14,998 nucleotides of DNA, from assembly GCA_040880405.1 (NCBI GenBank), contig JBBDIM010000169.1:1-14998 (forward strand), read 5' to 3'. This DNA is from JBBDIM01 sp040880405 (GTDB taxonomy: Bacteria; Planctomycetota; Planctomycetia; Pirellulales; Pirellulaceae). The stretch's first letter is position 1. Each line of letters starts with the position of its first letter. Of this stretch, positions 1 to 6,095 are shown piece by piece. Below the pieces are notes generated by a model. It was not told the origin of the DNA and ran no database searches. It worked only from the letters and a program-made list of their open reading frames with translations. The position numbers and the translations under genes were made by a program.

Positions 1-1177
1 CCGCCTCTTTGACCCAGCGGCCTTGATAATCGGGGGCCTCGGCGGTGAACTTGCCATCGGGACCGACCGCGCAGATCAACTCCGGGCCTTCGCCAGCGAC
101 GAATCGTTGCTGCTCCGCCTCCAACACGTCGTAGTCGACCTCACCAAACGCCGGAGCTTGGTGGACCACACCGGTCCCGCTATCGGTGGTGACAAAGTCG
201 GCCGCGACGACCCGCCACGCAACGTGCTGCGTTCCCCCCTCGGCCAGGGTTCCTTGTTTGTCGGCGAGCTCGCCGTAGTAGTAGTCAAACGGTGGGCGAT
301 ACCGCTTGCCCAACAGTTCACTGCCTGGCAGGGTCTTGACGGTCGTCCACTCGACTTTCCCTTTGGTGGCGATCGCTTCTACCAATGCCTCCGCGACGAT
401 CAGCCGTTCGCCGCTGGTGGTGTCTTCGACCACGGCGTAGGTCAACTTGGGATTGACCGCAGCGAATTGGTTACTGGGAATGGTCCAGGGAGTGGTGGTC
501 CAGATGAGCAGCGCGGTTTCTTTTCCATCCAACCCGTCAATCAGCGGAAACCGCACAAACACGCTCGGATCGGCGACTTCGCGGTAACCCTGGCCCACTT
601 CGCCGGCGCTCAACGCGGTACCACCCTGAGCCCACCACCAGACGATTTTATGTCCCTGGTACAGCAGTCCCCGGTCGAACAGGCTTTTGAGGGACCACCA
701 GACGCTTTCCACATAGCTTTGGTGGTAAGTGACGTAGGCATCTTTCAGGTGGATCCAAAACCCGAGCCGCTGCGTGAGTCGTTCCCACTCCTGCATGTAA
801 CGCCAGACACTCGCCTGACATTTGTGGATGAACGGCTCGATGCCGTACGCTTCGATCTCTTCCTTGGAGTGGATTCCCAGTTCCTTGCAGACCTCCACCT
901 CGACCGGTAGGCCGTGGGTATCCCAGCCCGCTTTCCGCTCGCAGTATTGACCCCGCATGGTGCGGTAGCGAGGGAAAACATCCTTGATCGCGCGGGTCAG
1001 GCAGTGCCCCGGATGGGGCATCCCGTTGGCGGTCGGTGGTCCCTCGTAGAACACGAACGGCTCCGAGCCCTTGCGGGCCTCCAGCGACTTCTCATAAATC
1101 CCCCGCTCGGCCCAAAACTCAAGGACATCCGTTTCGAGGGTCGGGAATTGAACGCTGGAAGGGATATTTTGGAACAT
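1..1177 (-). CDS. ileS: isoleucyl-tRNA synthetase, N-terminal part (cut by window edge)
   Basis: Cytoplasmic class I aminoacyl-tRNA synthetase that charges tRNA-Ile. About 392 codons are present and the 3' part is off the left edge. The class I signature HPGH is at residues 55-58, followed by GWDTHGLPVE, typical of the Ile/Val/Leu group. The segment WWWAQGGTALSAGEV is where IleRS enzymes carry their TALS motif. The CP1 editing domain is visible as WTTTPWTIPSN and GTGVVHQAPAFGEVDYDV, so proofreading should be intact. The KMSKS loop and any C-terminal zinc site lie outside the window. The ATG at 1177 starts MFQNIPSS, a usual IleRS beginning, but no strong ribosome binding site precedes it. ValRS is less likely because of the TALS and editing-site wording. 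The family assignment is firm. Confidence 0.96.
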   Translation of the reverse strand, partial: MFQNIPSSVQFPTLETDVLEFWAERGIYEKSLEARKGSEPFVFYEGPPTANGMPHPGHCLTRAIKDVFPRYRTMRGQYCERKAGWDTHGLPVEVEVCKELGIHSKEEIEAYGIEPFIHKCQASVWRYMQEWERLTQRLGFWIHLKDAYVTYHQSYVESVWWSLKSLFDRGLLYQGHKIVWWWAQGGTALSAGEVGQGYREVADPSVFVRFPLIDGLDGKETALLIWTTTPWTIPSNQFAAVNPKLTYAVVEDTTSGERLIVAEALVEAIATKGKVEWTTVKTLPGSELLGKRYRPPFDYYYGELADKQGTLAEGGTQHVAWRVVAADFVTTDSGTGVVHQAPAFGEVDYDVLEAEQQRFVAGEGPELICAVGPDGKFTAEAPDYQGRWVKEA

Positions 1178-1223
1178 GAACCGAACTGACTATGGAGGAA
1201 GAATCGGAGAGACGAAAGGAACC

Positions 1224-1273
1224 ACCGGCATTCAGCCGGTCCGCAGGCAAAGCGCACCGCTCATTATGAGCGG
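1224..1273 (-). promoter_or_regulatory. two hairpins in the leader between the acidic-protein gene and ileS
   Basis: Two perfect inverted repeats lie in the 166-base gap upstream of ileS. One is ACCGGC-attca-GCCGGT (1224-1240). The other is a 17-base palindrome with 8-base arms CCGCTCAT and ATGAGCGG around one central base (1257-1273). Neither is followed by a T-run in the direction of ileS transcription, so they look like leader structures or RNA-stability elements rather than classical terminators. I see no T-box consensus, so tRNA-Ile sensing of that type is not supported. Confidence 0.4.
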
Positions 1274-1343
1274 CAACGCCTCGTTTCGGAACCGGACGGG
1301 ACACAGGCTTAGGGAGTTGGGTTCGGAATCGGCCTGAGGGCCA

Positions 1344-1736
1344 TTAGTCGTCATCGTCCGCTTTCTTCGAACCCTTCTTTTTTCCACCTTTGCTTTTCTC
1401 TTCCTTATCGTCATCCTCGGACTCGTTGTCGTCCCCATCTTTGTCCTTGTCTTCATCCTCTTCGTCATCATCGAAGAAGACTCCCGGGATATCTTCCGAG
1501 TCGTCGTCATCGTCGAGTGGATCGGGACCGAATCCGTCGTCCTCGACTTCCGCGTCGTCCTCGAACTCCTCGAAATCCTCGTCGAAGTCGTCGTCAAAGT
1601 CGTCGTCGTCGAACGATTCTCCGAAGTCTTCTTTGTCGTCCTCTTCCGGTTCGGCATTGGCCACGAGAGTCCGGTGGTACTTGCCTACCGGCTCAAGCTC
1701 TGAGGGGGCAACTTCAAACGGTGCGGAATGTGACAT
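1344..1736 (-). CDS. extremely acidic low-complexity protein
   Basis: Unrecognised 130-residue protein. The first ~28 residues (MSHSAPFEVAPSELEPVGKYHRTL...) have ordinary composition. From about residue 30 to 112 the chain is dominated by Asp and Glu with scattered Phe. It ends with a Lys/Gly/Ser patch (KSKGGKKKGSKK) and four Asp. It has no membrane segment, signal peptide or known domain, and is expected to be disordered and soluble. It lies upstream of ileS on the same strand, 166 bases away, so co-transcription is possible. The opposite strand reads as poly-Ser, which is the mirror of Asp/Glu codons. The sensible N-terminus and mixed codons (GAC/GAT, GAA/GAG) favour this strand. Function is unknown; polyanionic chaperone-like or metal/cation-binding roles are only guesses. 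Confidence 0.7.
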   Translation of the reverse strand: MSHSAPFEVAPSELEPVGKYHRTLVANAEPEEDDKEDFGESFDDDDFDDDFDEDFEEFEDDAEVEDDGFGPDPLDDDDDSEDIPGVFFDDDEEDEDKDKDGDDNESEDDDKEEKSKGGKKKGSKKADDDD

Positions 1737-1777
1737 TGCGACGCCTGACAGGAATTGGTTAAGTCAAAGGGGACAAC

Positions 1778-1811
1778 GACGTTCGGAGCCAAGGGGACGT
1801 TCCGAGCCAAG
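1778..1811. repeat. tandem 16-base direct repeat, upstream of the acidic-protein gene
   Basis: GACGTTCGGAGCCAAG (1778-1793) is repeated at 1796-1811 with one difference (C for G), giving an 18-base period. It sits about 40-75 bases upstream of the acidic gene's start. Two helical-phase-offset copies could be a regulator binding site, or simply a small tandem duplication. No protein can be assigned. Confidence 0.45.
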
Positions 1812-1972
1812 ATGGAACCGAAATTAGAAAACGCACGGTCCCAAGTCGTCAACCGGACCTACCCCCCGTACCGGTAAATTATCGACTCTCAAGGCAAGTT
1901 CGCGGAAACAATCCCCCATGCGGAAATCGTTGTGGGAGCGATCATGGCCCGGATGGGGTATTTCTAAGCTCT

Positions 1973-2075
1973 CGTAGCCACGCTTGCCAAAAGCGTGGGA
2001 GAACTGTTAACCCGTCATGCACTCGGGACAAAACCAACCCGCGGGGCCCCCACGCTCTGCGCGAGCGTGGCTACG
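1973..2075. repeat. BIME-like pair of palindromic (REP-like) units
   Basis: Two 27-base units in inverted orientation occupy 1973-1999 and 2049-2075 and read outward as CGTAGCCACGCT... . Each unit is itself a hairpin: CCACGCTT-gccaa-AAGCGTGG on the left and CCACGCTC-tgcgc-GAGCGTGG on the right. Both have perfect 8-base stems and 5-base loops. The pair at the loop end differs between units (T-A versus C-G), a compensatory change that keeps the stem. This is the layout of bacterial REP doublets (BIMEs). It lies in the ~400-base divergent gap between the acidic-protein gene and the MOSC gene. No transposase is nearby. The rest of that gap shows only the direct repeat at 1778. Confidence 0.75.
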
Positions 2076-2144
2076 TAGATGTGTTCGTTCCGATAAAATT
2101 AAGCGAATGAAATTCCCGACTCCTTACCCAAGGCAAACACTTTG

Positions 2145-2603
2145 ATGACGATTTCCAGCACCGCTCGGGTAGTCGCGGTTTGCGTTTCCCAAGGGGGAAT
2201 TCCCCGCGTGCCGGCGGAATCGCTGATCCTTACCGATCAGGGGATCGCCGGGGACGAGCATCGCTACGAGGCCCACTATGCGGAGAACCGCGGCGTCTCG
2301 CTGTTCGACCAGGAATCGATCGAGCGGATGACGCAGGCCGATTGGCCCCTGGGGCCTGGGTGCGTGGGAGAGAATATTACGCTGGAGGGCATCGACATCG
2401 GAGGGATGGAGGTGGGGCAGATCCTGGAACTGGGCACGGTTCGCTTGGAGTTGTCACGCCTTTGGATCCCTTGCCATGCCGCGAGTCACACGACCGGGGA
2501 GAGCAGGATCAACACCGAAAAGCTGCCGGGCTATTTTGCGAAGATCTTGCGACCCGGCACCCTTGAGCCTGGCTGCCTGGTGCGGCTTGGCGAAGGCCAA
2601 TAA
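2145..2603 (+). CDS. MOSC domain-containing protein
   Basis: A 152-residue single-domain MOSC protein, the fold found at the C-terminus of molybdenum cofactor sulfurases and in YiiM/mARC-type proteins. These bind molybdenum cofactor and move sulfur or reduce N-hydroxylated substrates. Visible family features are GIAGDEH (residues 33-39), GVSLFDQESIE (50-60), GCVGENITLEGIDI (72-85), GTVRLELSR (98-106) and the conserved Cys110 in the PCH motif. The length suits a stand-alone MOSC domain. The preferred start is the ATG at 2145, with AAGG at 2130-2133 upstream; an in-frame TTG directly before it is less likely. The gene stands alone and converges on the HNH gene. No molybdenum cofactor genes are in the window, so its substrate cannot be inferred. 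Confidence 0.88.
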   Translation: MTISSTARVVAVCVSQGGIPRVPAESLILTDQGIAGDEHRYEAHYAENRGVSLFDQESIERMTQADWPLGPGCVGENITLEGIDIGGMEVGQILELGTVRLELSRLWIPCHAASHTTGESRINTEKLPGYFAKILRPGTLEPGCLVRLGEGQ

Positions 2604-2604
2604 A

Positions 2605-2639
2605 AAAGGCCTCAATCTTGAATGAAGATCGAGGCCTTT
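2605..2639. terminator. shared intrinsic terminator between MOSC and HNH genes
   Basis: AAAGGCCTC (2605-2613) pairs with GAGGCCTTT (2631-2639). After one A/C mismatch, ATCTT pairs with AAGAT around a 5-base loop. Reading leftwards (HNH transcript) the stem is followed by a TTTTTT run, so this is a strong terminator for the HNH gene. In the other direction the T tract is short (TTTGGTCGTTT), so termination of the MOSC transcript is probably weaker. Confidence 0.88.
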
Positions 2640-2667
2640 GGTCGTTTATTACTGGGTGTTAGCGAGA

Positions 2668-3261
2668 TTAGCCCTCCAGCTCGGTGTCCCAGTACGCCTC
2701 GCTGATGAACTTGGACCACGACTCGACCCGCACTCGGCGGGCCGCGTAAACCGGGGTCCAGCGGGGGCGGATCGGTTGGTGACTGAGCGGCATTCCAGCT
2801 TGGTCCGGGGTGCGGTTCGCCTTACGATGATTGCACTTTACGCAGGCCAGCACACAGTTGAGCCACGACGACTCTCCCCCTTGCGAACGAGGGAGAATGT
2901 GGTCGATCGTCAAAAAGTCGCTCCCTGGGCGGTGACCGCAATACTGGCAGGTGTAGCGATCCCGCTTGAACACATTCCGCCGACTGAAGGTCACCGTGTT
3001 GCGGGGGACGCGGTCGTAGTTGACCAGCGAAACCACCTCCGGAATCCGAATCCGCAACCGCTGCGACGAGATGAACGGCTCATCCTCCTCCGGGGCGAGT
3101 TGCGACCAATCTTCCCACTCGTAGAGCTGGTAGGTGTGCGGGTCAACGATCCGGGCGCTACCGCAGAAAACCTGCGTCAGGCTGCGTGCCACCGAAGCGA
3201 CACCAACCGGCTGCCAGTTCCGGTTCAAGACAAGAGTCGGTTGTTCCAATAAAGCTGACAT
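2668..3261 (-). CDS. HNH endonuclease family protein
   Basis: A 197-residue protein with a C-terminal zinc-supported HNH (beta-beta-alpha-metal) nuclease domain. The zinc knuckle pairs are CQYC (Cys105, Cys108) and CVKC (Cys140, Cys143). The catalytic core is DHILPRSQGG (Asp120, His121) with Asn135 and the NHRK segment after the second knuckle. The N-terminal half (LVLNRNWQPVGVASVARSL...) and the linker SRRNVFKRDRYTCQYCG match a widespread bacterial family also common in cyanobacteria, whose role is not settled. The ATG at 3261 is chosen because GGTGGAG sits 9 bases upstream; a GTG at 3276 is in frame but overlaps that site. The gene is preceded on the same strand by a tRNA-like sequence only ~23 bases away. 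Intron homing is possible in principle, but no intron is visible. Confidence 0.93.
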   Translation of the reverse strand: MSALLEQPTLVLNRNWQPVGVASVARSLTQVFCGSARIVDPHTYQLYEWEDWSQLAPEEDEPFISSQRLRIRIPEVVSLVNYDRVPRNTVTFSRRNVFKRDRYTCQYCGHRPGSDFLTIDHILPRSQGGESSWLNCVLACVKCNHRKANRTPDQAGMPLSHQPIRPRWTPVYAARRVRVESWSKFISEAYWDTELEG

Positions 3262-3284
3262 CGTGATGATCTCCACCCGCGGAA

Positions 3285-3357
3285 GGTAACCGGCCGGATT
3301 CGAACCAACCTATCCCGAACCAAGTTCGGACGCTCTCGCCACTAAGCTACGGCTACC
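3285..3357 (-). tRNA. tRNA-like cloverleaf, tRNA-His-type acceptor, abnormal anticodon loop
   Basis: Read on the minus strand this folds as a complete cloverleaf. It has an extra 5' G, a 7-pair acceptor stem (GTAGCCG/CGGTTAC with one G-T), T8-A9, a 4-pair D stem (GCTT/GAGC) and a D-loop AGTGGCGA with G18-G19. The anticodon stem is TCCGA/TCGGG, the variable loop has 4 bases, and a 5-pair T stem carries the canonical loop TTCGAAT. The extra G opposite a final C resembles the G-1:C73 pair that identifies tRNA-His. The anticodon loop is ACTTGGT, so the anticodon position reads TTG (Gln) and base 33 is C instead of U. The stem can also extend to CCGAA/TTCGG with a 5-base loop. CCA is not encoded. 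It could be a degenerate or pseudo-tRNA, an unusual functional tRNA, or a tRNA mimic in the HNH leader. Confidence 0.6.
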
Positions 3358-3800
3358 GATTAAAGTATTGGCGGCTTCCCAATTGTTTCACTCAAGGGTT
3401 TAAAAGGCTATCAGCGCGGTCTTTGCGAACCGCAAACGAAAACGATCAACATAGCACAACCCGGCAGGGTCACCTAATATTTTCGTCGCTGAATGCCATC
3501 GGGGTGCGTTTCAACGGTAGTTTAAGGGGCTCAGGTTAATTCTTGGCGAAGCTTAGTACCCAAGTCCGCACTTTTGTCAGGTGAGGTGATCCGCGCCCCT
3601 CTTTTCGGCGTGGCATGGACATCCTAAGCGGACTTCTCGTTAAACCGTGGCCGAAACCAGAATTCAACCATCGTCATGTTCTGGCTTACGCTTATCGAGA
3701 GAGACGCCAGGCAGTGGCTTGGGGTTCGGGGAGAGAGGAAGTGTTTATCACTTCTGCCTTGCAAACGAGAACTTTGCCAAGCGATGCGCGGTGAACTCGA
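3358..3800. other. gene-free stretch upstream of the tRNA-like/HNH unit
   Basis: No coding sequence of credible composition is found in these ~440 bases. A small hairpin TTTGCG-aac-CGCAAA lies at 3422-3436. An 8-base inverted repeat AAGTCCGC/GCGGACTT lies at 3562-3569 and 3628-3635. A weak minus-strand -10-like TATGTT precedes the tRNA-like sequence, but no convincing -35 accompanies it. The position where a toxin partner of the neighbouring antitoxin would be expected is empty. Confidence 0.5.
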
Positions 3801-4034
3801 TTACGACAATCCCGCGTTGCGGCGAGCTCGGGCGCGCACGTCCTTCCAATCGTCCGCCTTCATCTCACCGTTGTCGATTAAATCGCTCCGGCGGTTCGAT
3901 TCGGCAATCCAGGCCGCCGATGGCATTGGCCAATCCTCGGGCGAAATTCGATCCCAGAGAAGGGGTATCAATTTCGCGCGATCCTCGGATGGTAATGCAA
4001 GCGCGGCGGCGAGTATATCGTCAATCGTATTCAT
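3801..4034 (-). CDS. addiction-module antitoxin (TIGR02574-like), apparently orphan
   Basis: A 77-residue protein with the layout of the putative addiction module component family (RelB-type antitoxins usually paired with a RelE/ParE toxin). Family-like features are the N-terminal helix MNTIDDILAAALALP, then SEDRAKLIPLLWDRI, the central W.AE..RR segment, and a charged C-terminal helix (DDWKDVRARARRN). In complete loci the toxin gene normally follows immediately on the same strand. Here the ~440 bases downstream hold no minus-strand reading frame of toxin size, so the locus looks orphaned. The ATG at 4034 has no Shine-Dalgarno sequence but lies about 7 bases past a good -10 element, which suggests a leaderless mRNA. 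Overlapping plus-strand frames here are shadows. Confidence 0.8.
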   Translation of the reverse strand: MNTIDDILAAALALPSEDRAKLIPLLWDRISPEDWPMPSAAWIAESNRRSDLIDNGEMKADDWKDVRARARRNAGLS

Positions 4035-4040
4035 GTAGGC

Positions 4041-4078
4041 ATTGTACTCAGAATGACGGCCAACTCAAATAATTGAGT
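4041..4078 (-). promoter_or_regulatory. promoter with overlapping palindrome, antitoxin gene
   Basis: On the minus strand, TTGAGT (-35, 4068-4063) and TACAAT (-10, 4046-4041) are separated by 16 bases. The start codon begins 7 bases after the -10, so transcription should begin at or next to the ATG. The -35 is one arm of the palindrome ACTCAA-ataa-TTGAGT (4063-4078), a plausible operator for autorepression, which is usual for antitoxin genes. Confidence 0.55.
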
Positions 4079-4212
4079 AAATTACCCAAGCCCGATGATT
4101 TCGAGGATCGCCAGCGTCCAAGACCCGCCCCCGGCTACCGTCCCACATACATGCCCCCGAAACGGCCATTACTCGGCAGCCGCTCTAATCGGGAAAAGCG
4201 TGTTGAAGATGG

Positions 4213-4241
4213 TTGGGAAGTGGCTGGAAGTTGGGTAAGAT
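4213..4241 (+). promoter_or_regulatory. possible sigma70-type promoter of the esterase gene
   Basis: TTGGGA (4213-4218) and TAAGAT (4236-4241) are 17 bases apart, each matching 4 of 6 consensus positions. Transcription would give a ~75-base leader for the esterase. The remaining sequence between 4035 and 4322 shows no gene. The call is tentative, since planctomycete promoters are poorly defined. Confidence 0.35.
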
Positions 4242-4322
4242 AAGCATGCGGCGACTTGGCCGTACCTCCCTGCCGACTCACCTTAGAAAATCAATCCGCA
4301 AGACTGAAAAAGGATAACCATC

Positions 4323-5603
4323 GTGCGAATCGCTTTAGCTTTAGTTGCAATCGTTGGCCTAACCCCGAGTTTTCTGATGGCGGCGGAACCGATTCAGATC
4401 AATTACGACGAAGCGAAGATGCCGAAGTTCACCCTCCCGGACCCATTGGTGATGGAGGATGGGGCCAAGGTCACCTCGGCCGAGCAGTGGAAAACCGACC
4501 GGCGGCCGGAGATTTTGCGGCTGTTTGAAGAGCAGGTCTACGGCAAGGCCCCGCCGGCCCCAACGAAGCTGGTGTTTGAGGTATTCGACGACGAGCCGAA
4601 GGCCTTGGATGGCAAGGCGATCCGCAAACAGGCGAAGGTTCAGTTGACGCCTGACCCGGAAGGTCCTTGGATGGATGTCCTGTTGTATCTTCCGCCTGAC
4701 GCCACCGGCCCCGTGCCCACCTTTTTGACCCTCAACTTCTACGGCAATCACACGGTTCACACCGATCCCGGCATTAAGCTCTCGGAGTCGTGGATGCGGA
4801 ACAATAATGAGAAGGGGACGAAAGACCACGAGGCGACCGAGGCTTCCCGGGGAACCAGCGCCTCGCGCTGGCCGGTTGAGGATATCGTCAAGCGAGGTTA
4901 CGGCCTGGCCTGTATCTACTACGGCGACATCGACCCCGACTTCCACGACAAATTCCAAAACGGCGTGCACCCCTATTTTTACGAAGAGGGACAAACGCAG
5001 CCTAAACCAGACCAGTGGGCCAGTATTGCCGCCTGGGCCTGGGGACTGAGCCGCGGGTTGGATTACCTGGAGCAAGAGGCGAAAGTCGATGCAGGCAAAG
5101 TGATCGTCATGGGACATTCCCGGTTGGGGAAGACCTCGCTCTGGGCGGGAGCGACCGACGAGCGATTCGCCGCGGCGATCTCCAACAATTCCGGCTGTGG
5201 CGGCGCGGCCCTAAGTCGCCGCCGGATTGGTGAATCGGTTCGCCGGATCAATACTTCGTTCCCGCATTGGTTCTGCGAGAACTTCAACCAGTACAACGAC
5301 AACGAGGATGAATGCCCGGTCGATCAGCACCAGTTGGTCAGCCTAATCGCCCCGCGACCCGCCTTGGTTTGCAGTGCGGTAGACGATAAATGGGCCGATC
5401 CGAAGGGAGAATTCCTGGCCGCCAAGCACGCCAGCCCGGTGTACGATCTGTTGGGCGTGGAGGGTCTCAAAACCGACACGATGCCGGAGCCGGATGAGCC
5501 GGTCCTGAGCCGTTTGGGTTATGTTATCCGGCCAGGGGGGCACGGTGTCCTGGCCAGCGATTGGCAGCGATACATGGATTTCGCGGACCAGCATGTGAAG
5601 TAG
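4323..5603 (+). CDS. secreted carbohydrate esterase, CE15-like (acetylxylan / glucuronoyl esterase family)
   Basis: A 426-residue alpha/beta-hydrolase. Residues 1-20 form a Sec signal peptide (MRIALALVAIVGLTPSFLMA, cleavage near A-AEP), so the enzyme is exported. The nucleophile elbow is GHSRLGK with Ser266; CE15 enzymes have the related GCSRxGK. Downstream, NNSGCGGAALSRRRIGE and RINTSFPHWFCENF match the CE15 substrate-pocket region. The catalytic His is probably His407 in PGGHG. The acid is uncertain (Glu304 or Asp354/355). The likely role is cutting ester links on plant or algal glucuronoxylan-type polymers; many relatives are labelled acetylxylan esterase. The GTG start is supported by AGGA 8 bases upstream and by the signal peptide. 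The gene is monocistronic, with no other polysaccharide-degradation gene nearby. Confidence 0.87.
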   Translation: MRIALALVAIVGLTPSFLMAAEPIQINYDEAKMPKFTLPDPLVMEDGAKVTSAEQWKTDRRPEILRLFEEQVYGKAPPAPTKLVFEVFDDEPKALDGKAIRKQAKVQLTPDPEGPWMDVLLYLPPDATGPVPTFLTLNFYGNHTVHTDPGIKLSESWMRNNNEKGTKDHEATEASRGTSASRWPVEDIVKRGYGLACIYYGDIDPDFHDKFQNGVHPYFYEEGQTQPKPDQWASIAAWAWGLSRGLDYLEQEAKVDAGKVIVMGHSRLGKTSLWAGATDERFAAAISNNSGCGGAALSRRRIGESVRRINTSFPHWFCENFNQYNDNEDECPVDQHQLVSLIAPRPALVCSAVDDKWADPKGEFLAAKHASPVYDLLGVEGLKTDTMPEPDEPVLSRLGYVIRPGGHGVLASDWQRYMDFADQHVK

Positions 5604-5617
5604 GAAGGGGTGGAATT

Positions 5618-5634
5618 GGCGAGACGCCCTTTTT
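5618..5634 (+). terminator. possible weak intrinsic terminator after the esterase gene
   Basis: A short GC stem GGCG-aga-CGCC is followed by CTTTTT, 14 bases after the esterase stop codon. The stem has only four pairs, so efficiency is doubtful. Confidence 0.4.
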
Positions 5635-5678
5635 CAATGGTGGCGGCTCGCCTGTTGGGTCCCTTTTCGAGTAAACTA

Positions 5679-5701
5679 AGCGGGATTGTTTCCATCCCGC
5701 T
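5679..5701 (+). promoter_or_regulatory. perfect hairpin in the leader of the PII gene
   Basis: AGCGGGAT (5679-5686) and ATCCCGCT (5694-5701) pair perfectly around a 7-base loop, ending 39 bases before the PII start codon. No T-run follows, so it is more likely a leader structure or protein site than a terminator. Confidence 0.45.
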
Positions 5702-5740
5702 GTCGTGTCGTCCGCCCACCGCTTGGAGAGCTTTTCACTC

Positions 5741-6088
5741 GTGAAACTTGTGATCGCGATCATTCAGCCCACCAAACTAGAAAGCGTGAGGGCGGCGCTC
5801 GCTGAAATTGCTGTGGAGCGCCTGACGGTCACCGACGCCGAAGGTTACGGCCGTCAACGGGGCCACCTGCCAACCTACCGTGGAATCGAGTACCAAACCA
5901 ACCTCCTGCGGAAGGTGGTGGTTGAAATCGTGGTAAACGACGACTTCCTGGAGCGGACCCTCGCTACCATTGAAAACGTCGCAAGGACCGGACCGACCGG
6001 AGTGATTGGCGATGGCAAGGTGTTTGTGCTGCCGGTAGAGCAGGCGATCCAAATCGGCGGGAATCAGCGCGGTCCTTCGGCGGTGTAG
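5741..6088 (+). CDS. glnB: PII family nitrogen regulatory protein
   Basis: A 115-residue trimeric PII signal protein that senses 2-oxoglutarate, ATP and ADP and controls nitrogen-metabolism targets in the cytoplasm. From the GTG start the T-loop reads GYGRQRGHLPTYRGIEYQTN, placing the modifiable tyrosine exactly at residue 51, the uridylylation site of E. coli GlnB. KVVVEIVV and the C-terminal IGDGKVFVLPVEQAIQIGG are standard. The B-loop reads RTGPTGVIGDGK (residues 82-93), where most PII proteins have RTGKIGDGK, an apparent 3-residue insertion beside the nucleotide pocket. GGAG (5725-5728) lies 12 bases before the GTG. An in-frame start at 5705 would add 12 unconserved residues and is rejected. 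No ammonium transporter or glutamine synthetase is adjacent, so GlnB versus GlnK identity cannot be settled by context. Confidence 0.93.
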   Translation: MKLVIAIIQPTKLESVRAALAEIAVERLTVTDAEGYGRQRGHLPTYRGIEYQTNLLRKVVVEIVVNDDFLERTLATIENVARTGPTGVIGDGKVFVLPVEQAIQIGGNQRGPSAV

Positions 6089-6095
6089 GACCTTC

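Noticed and set aside
23..910. 295-residue plus-strand frame opposite ileS
   Set aside because: It is a shadow of ileS, which shows HPGH and the editing-domain motifs on the minus strand.
1178..1343. T-box riboswitch for ileS
   Set aside because: No T-box core sequence or specifier-loop arrangement is recognisable, and there are only two simple hairpins.
1390..1827. 145-residue plus-strand reading frame rich in serine
   Set aside because: It is the antisense of the Asp/Glu-rich protein (GAC/GAA codons read backwards give TCG/TTC-type codons), and its C-terminal part runs into intergenic repeats.
3480..3800. Possible RelE/ParE toxin gene downstream of the antitoxin
   Set aside because: No minus-strand frame of about 80-100 codons with family-like sequence exists here. 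The plus-strand frames at 3647-4072 overlap the antitoxin and look like noise.
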